From assembly GCA_017398945.1 (NCBI GenBank), contig JAFQES010000014.1:1-64000 (forward strand): a stretch of DNA of 64,000 bases, written 5' to 3'. Position numbers and translations under genes: made by a program. This document shows positions 62,581-64,000 of this stretch, piece by piece. Source of the stretch: Bacilli bacterium. GTDB taxonomy: Bacteria > Bacillota_I > Bacilli_A > RF39 > UBA660. A model generated the notes under the pieces. That model ran no database searches and had not been told where the DNA came from. It worked only from the letters and a program-made list of their open reading frames with translations. Positions within the stretch are counted from its first letter, which is position 1, and each line of letters begins with the position of its first letter.

Positions 62581-63399
62581 ATGGAAAAACTATATAATGA
62601 AATTTATAAGGTTGTTTGGGATTATGAAAACCAAAGTAAAGAAATTGATATACACTTTGTTGAAAAAATTAAGGAGATTTATGTAACATATAATTCTTTA
62701 AGTAACTATGTAAAAAGAATTTTTTTTGGACATATTGATGGAAAAATTGTAGCGAAATATAATTCTCTTAATTCATCAATAACAGTAGATATTGAACGTT
62801 GGTATAGTTACTATAACAATATAGTTAAGCTATATAATATTAATGAACCTTTTTATAAATATTTATTGTTTGTACGTATAATAGTTCACGAATTAGAACA
62901 CGCAAATCAACGTAATACAGCTTGGCATAAAGAAGGAATTGAATCTGATATTATTTTTAATACAGATTATTTATATTATGTGTTTTCTGATAAAATAAAA
63001 GATGAAGATATAAAACAAGCATTTATTCGTCAAAAGCAAGTTTATTTTAAATATTATAATTATTGTCCAGTGGAAAGATTAGCAGAATATAGTTCTAATT
63101 TGTTATGTGAAAAATGTGCTAATATTTATGCAAATGAAACTGGAAATCATATTCAAAAAATAGAAGATTATTTTGGTTTTAAACGATTAAGTGTGTTAGC
63201 TGATGCTTATTTAAAAATGGATTTTCCAACAAAGTTTTATATGGAACAGTTAGGAACAGGTGATTGTTATCCAATGATTGAGTCGCAAGCAGAAAAACTA
63301 TCTTTAGTGGATAAGGCTCGATATGGTTTTCCTTTATGTGATGAAGAAAAAAATTATTTAGTAGAACAAAAAGAAATAATAAGAGCAAGATTGCAATAA
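62581..63399 (+). CDS. Zincin-like hypothetical protein (HExxH)
   Basis: 272 residues, cytoplasmic by appearance. FVRIIVHELEHANQ near residue 96-109 gives an HExxH site, and PVERLAEYSSN near 161 is a likely third Glu ligand about 60 residues on, as in gluzincin-type proteases. No signal or span, so it would act inside the cell; similar proteins occur in phage and mobile elements. Own promoter. Substrate unknown. Confidence 0.65.
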   Translation: MEKLYNEIYKVVWDYENQSKEIDIHFVEKIKEIYVTYNSLSNYVKRIFFGHIDGKIVAKYNSLNSSITVDIERWYSYYNNIVKLYNINEPFYKYLLFVRIIVHELEHANQRNTAWHKEGIESDIIFNTDYLYYVFSDKIKDEDIKQAFIRQKQVYFKYYNYCPVERLAEYSSNLLCEKCANIYANETGNHIQKIEDYFGFKRLSVLADAYLKMDFPTKFYMEQLGTGDCYPMIESQAEKLSLVDKARYGFPLCDEEKNYLVEQKEIIRARLQ

Positions 63400-63419
63400 A
63401 TTAAATGTTTTGTTATAAT
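63391..63419 (+). promoter_or_regulatory. Promoter of the thioredoxin-like gene
   Basis: TTGCAA (63391-63396, in the end of the gene before), 17 bases, TATAAT (63414-63419), then GAGGAGAAG. Confidence 0.7.
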
Positions 63420-63441
63420 AGTTTGTTGAGGAGAAGATGTT

Positions 63442-64000
63442 ATGAAGAATGTTTTAAAAGGATTGTTAGTAACTTTAATTTCTTTTGTGTTAATAAATGC
63501 AAATGTTAATGCGATTGAAAAACCAGAGGTTACTGATCATGAAAAAATCAATGTTTATATATTTAGAGGAAATGGCTGTGGACACTGTCATAATGCAGTT
63601 ACTTATTTTTATGGCTTAGGTGATGAATTTAAAGATTATTTCAATGTTGTTTTGTATGAAGTTTGGTATAATGAAGCTAATGCTTCACTTGGAAAAGCCG
63701 TAGCAACTGAATTAGGTAAAACATTTAGTGGAGTACCTTTCATTGTTGTAGGTGATACAAGTTTTGGTGGCTTTGGAGAAGGAACTGGTTTAGAAATTAT
63801 TGAGGAAGCATTAGAGTCTTATCAAGATGATAAGTATAAAGATATTGTAGCTAAAGTTCAAAAAAGTAAAAAATTTGATATAAAGGAAGAAACCATTGAA
63901 GAAGCTGCTTACAATGAAGGAATTACTGATGTAGAACCAACTATTATTGAAGAGGAAAGTTCAAATGATACAGTGGTTGTAATTGTAATATTTTTAGTAT
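63442..64000 (+). CDS. Thioredoxin-like membrane protein (runs off the window)
   Basis: About 186 residues visible from ATG 63442. A signal peptide (about 1-27, ending VNA), then a thioredoxin-like domain with the redox motif GCGHCH near residue 45-50 and a cis-Pro loop SGVPFIVVG near 97-105. An acidic Glu-rich stretch follows, then the start of a C-terminal membrane span (VVVIVIFLV) at the edge. It would form, break or isomerise disulfides outside the membrane. Confidence 0.8.
   Translation, partial: MKNVLKGLLVTLISFVLINANVNAIEKPEVTDHEKINVYIFRGNGCGHCHNAVTYFYGLGDEFKDYFNVVLYEVWYNEANASLGKAVATELGKTFSGVPFIVVGDTSFGGFGEGTGLEIIEEALESYQDDKYKDIVAKVQKSKKFDIKEETIEEAAYNEGITDVEPTIIEEESSNDTVVVIVIFLV

Noticed and set aside
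1-64000. CRISPR array, tRNA, rRNA or prophage module
   Set aside because: No regularly spaced repeats, no cloverleaf or rRNA sequence and no phage structural gene set found by reading.
1-64000. Genetic code 4 (TGA as Trp)
   Set aside because: TGA ends many genes, tryptophans use TGG, and prfB (RF2) is present with a TGA frameshift.

Overview
The window looks like chromosome from a low-GC Bacillota of the Bacilli side, most likely an uncultured host-associated lineage. The evidence is the very AT-rich sequence and codon use, Gram-positive style intrinsic terminators, sporulation genes (spoIID, spoIIQ, spoIIID), SecA, long-form Hpf, a Spo0J/Soj pair, WalJ/RlmH downstream of DnaC, an agr quorum-sensing locus and WXG100 proteins. 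TGA is a true stop: prfB (RF2) is present and carries the classic TGA programmed frameshift, so this is genetic code 11 and not a code-4 mollicute. The exact genus cannot be named from the sequence alone.

Layout. 0-4 kb is accessory: the right end of an IS3-type element, a nucleotidyltransferase-like protein, an amidoligase-like protein and a frameshifted RNB-domain gene. 4-11.8 kb holds htpG under a CIRCE operator, a DUF362 protein, rpmE, rpiB, ywzB and the spoIID-spoIIQ-spoIIID group. 11.8-14.7 kb is a complete agr locus in convergent halves, agrAC on + and agrBD on -, with a 38-residue AgrD. 14.9-18.4 kb holds a cold-shock gene with a structured leader, hpf and secA. 18.4-21 kb is decaying accessory DNA: a CYTH gene, two broken acetyltransferases, a family-4-like uracil glycosylase, and a 53-54-base sequence with conserved ends upstream of two of the genes. 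21-33.5 kb is a large two-operon cell-envelope cluster: MoxR, DUF58, two VWA proteins and a TPR protein, followed by a zinc-ribbon metalloprotease, an apparently inactive HtrA-like protein and two PsbP-like surface proteins. 33.5-41 kb is mixed: frameshifted cysE, LysR with a divergent PfkB kinase, CapA, YwaF, an ABC exporter behind a leader-peptide attenuator, GNAT and rhodanese. 41-64 kb is mainly housekeeping: prfB, tilS-ftsH, parAB, ychF, rpsF-ssb-rpsR, rplI-dnaC, an M23 peptidase, walJ-rlmH, ung and lemA. A three-gene WXG100 cassette, an AbgT transporter and a helical-repeat protein are inserted among them.

How the parts work together. The agr genes form a self-contained peptide-signalling circuit: AgrB processes AgrD, AgrC senses the peptide and AgrA responds. 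The 21-33.5 kb cluster pairs an AAA+/VWA module with membrane-anchored extracytoplasmic proteins, and is the best candidate for an undescribed system. Several genes show visible cis-regulation: CIRCE on htpG, mutually exclusive RNA pairings in the csp leader, an S6:S18-like leader before rpsF, a leader-peptide/terminator device before the ABC exporter, and the prfB frameshift. Two single-base frameshifts fall at short homopolymers (cysE and the RNB gene), so assembly error should be excluded before they are called pseudogenes. I saw no tRNA, rRNA, CRISPR array or parS site.
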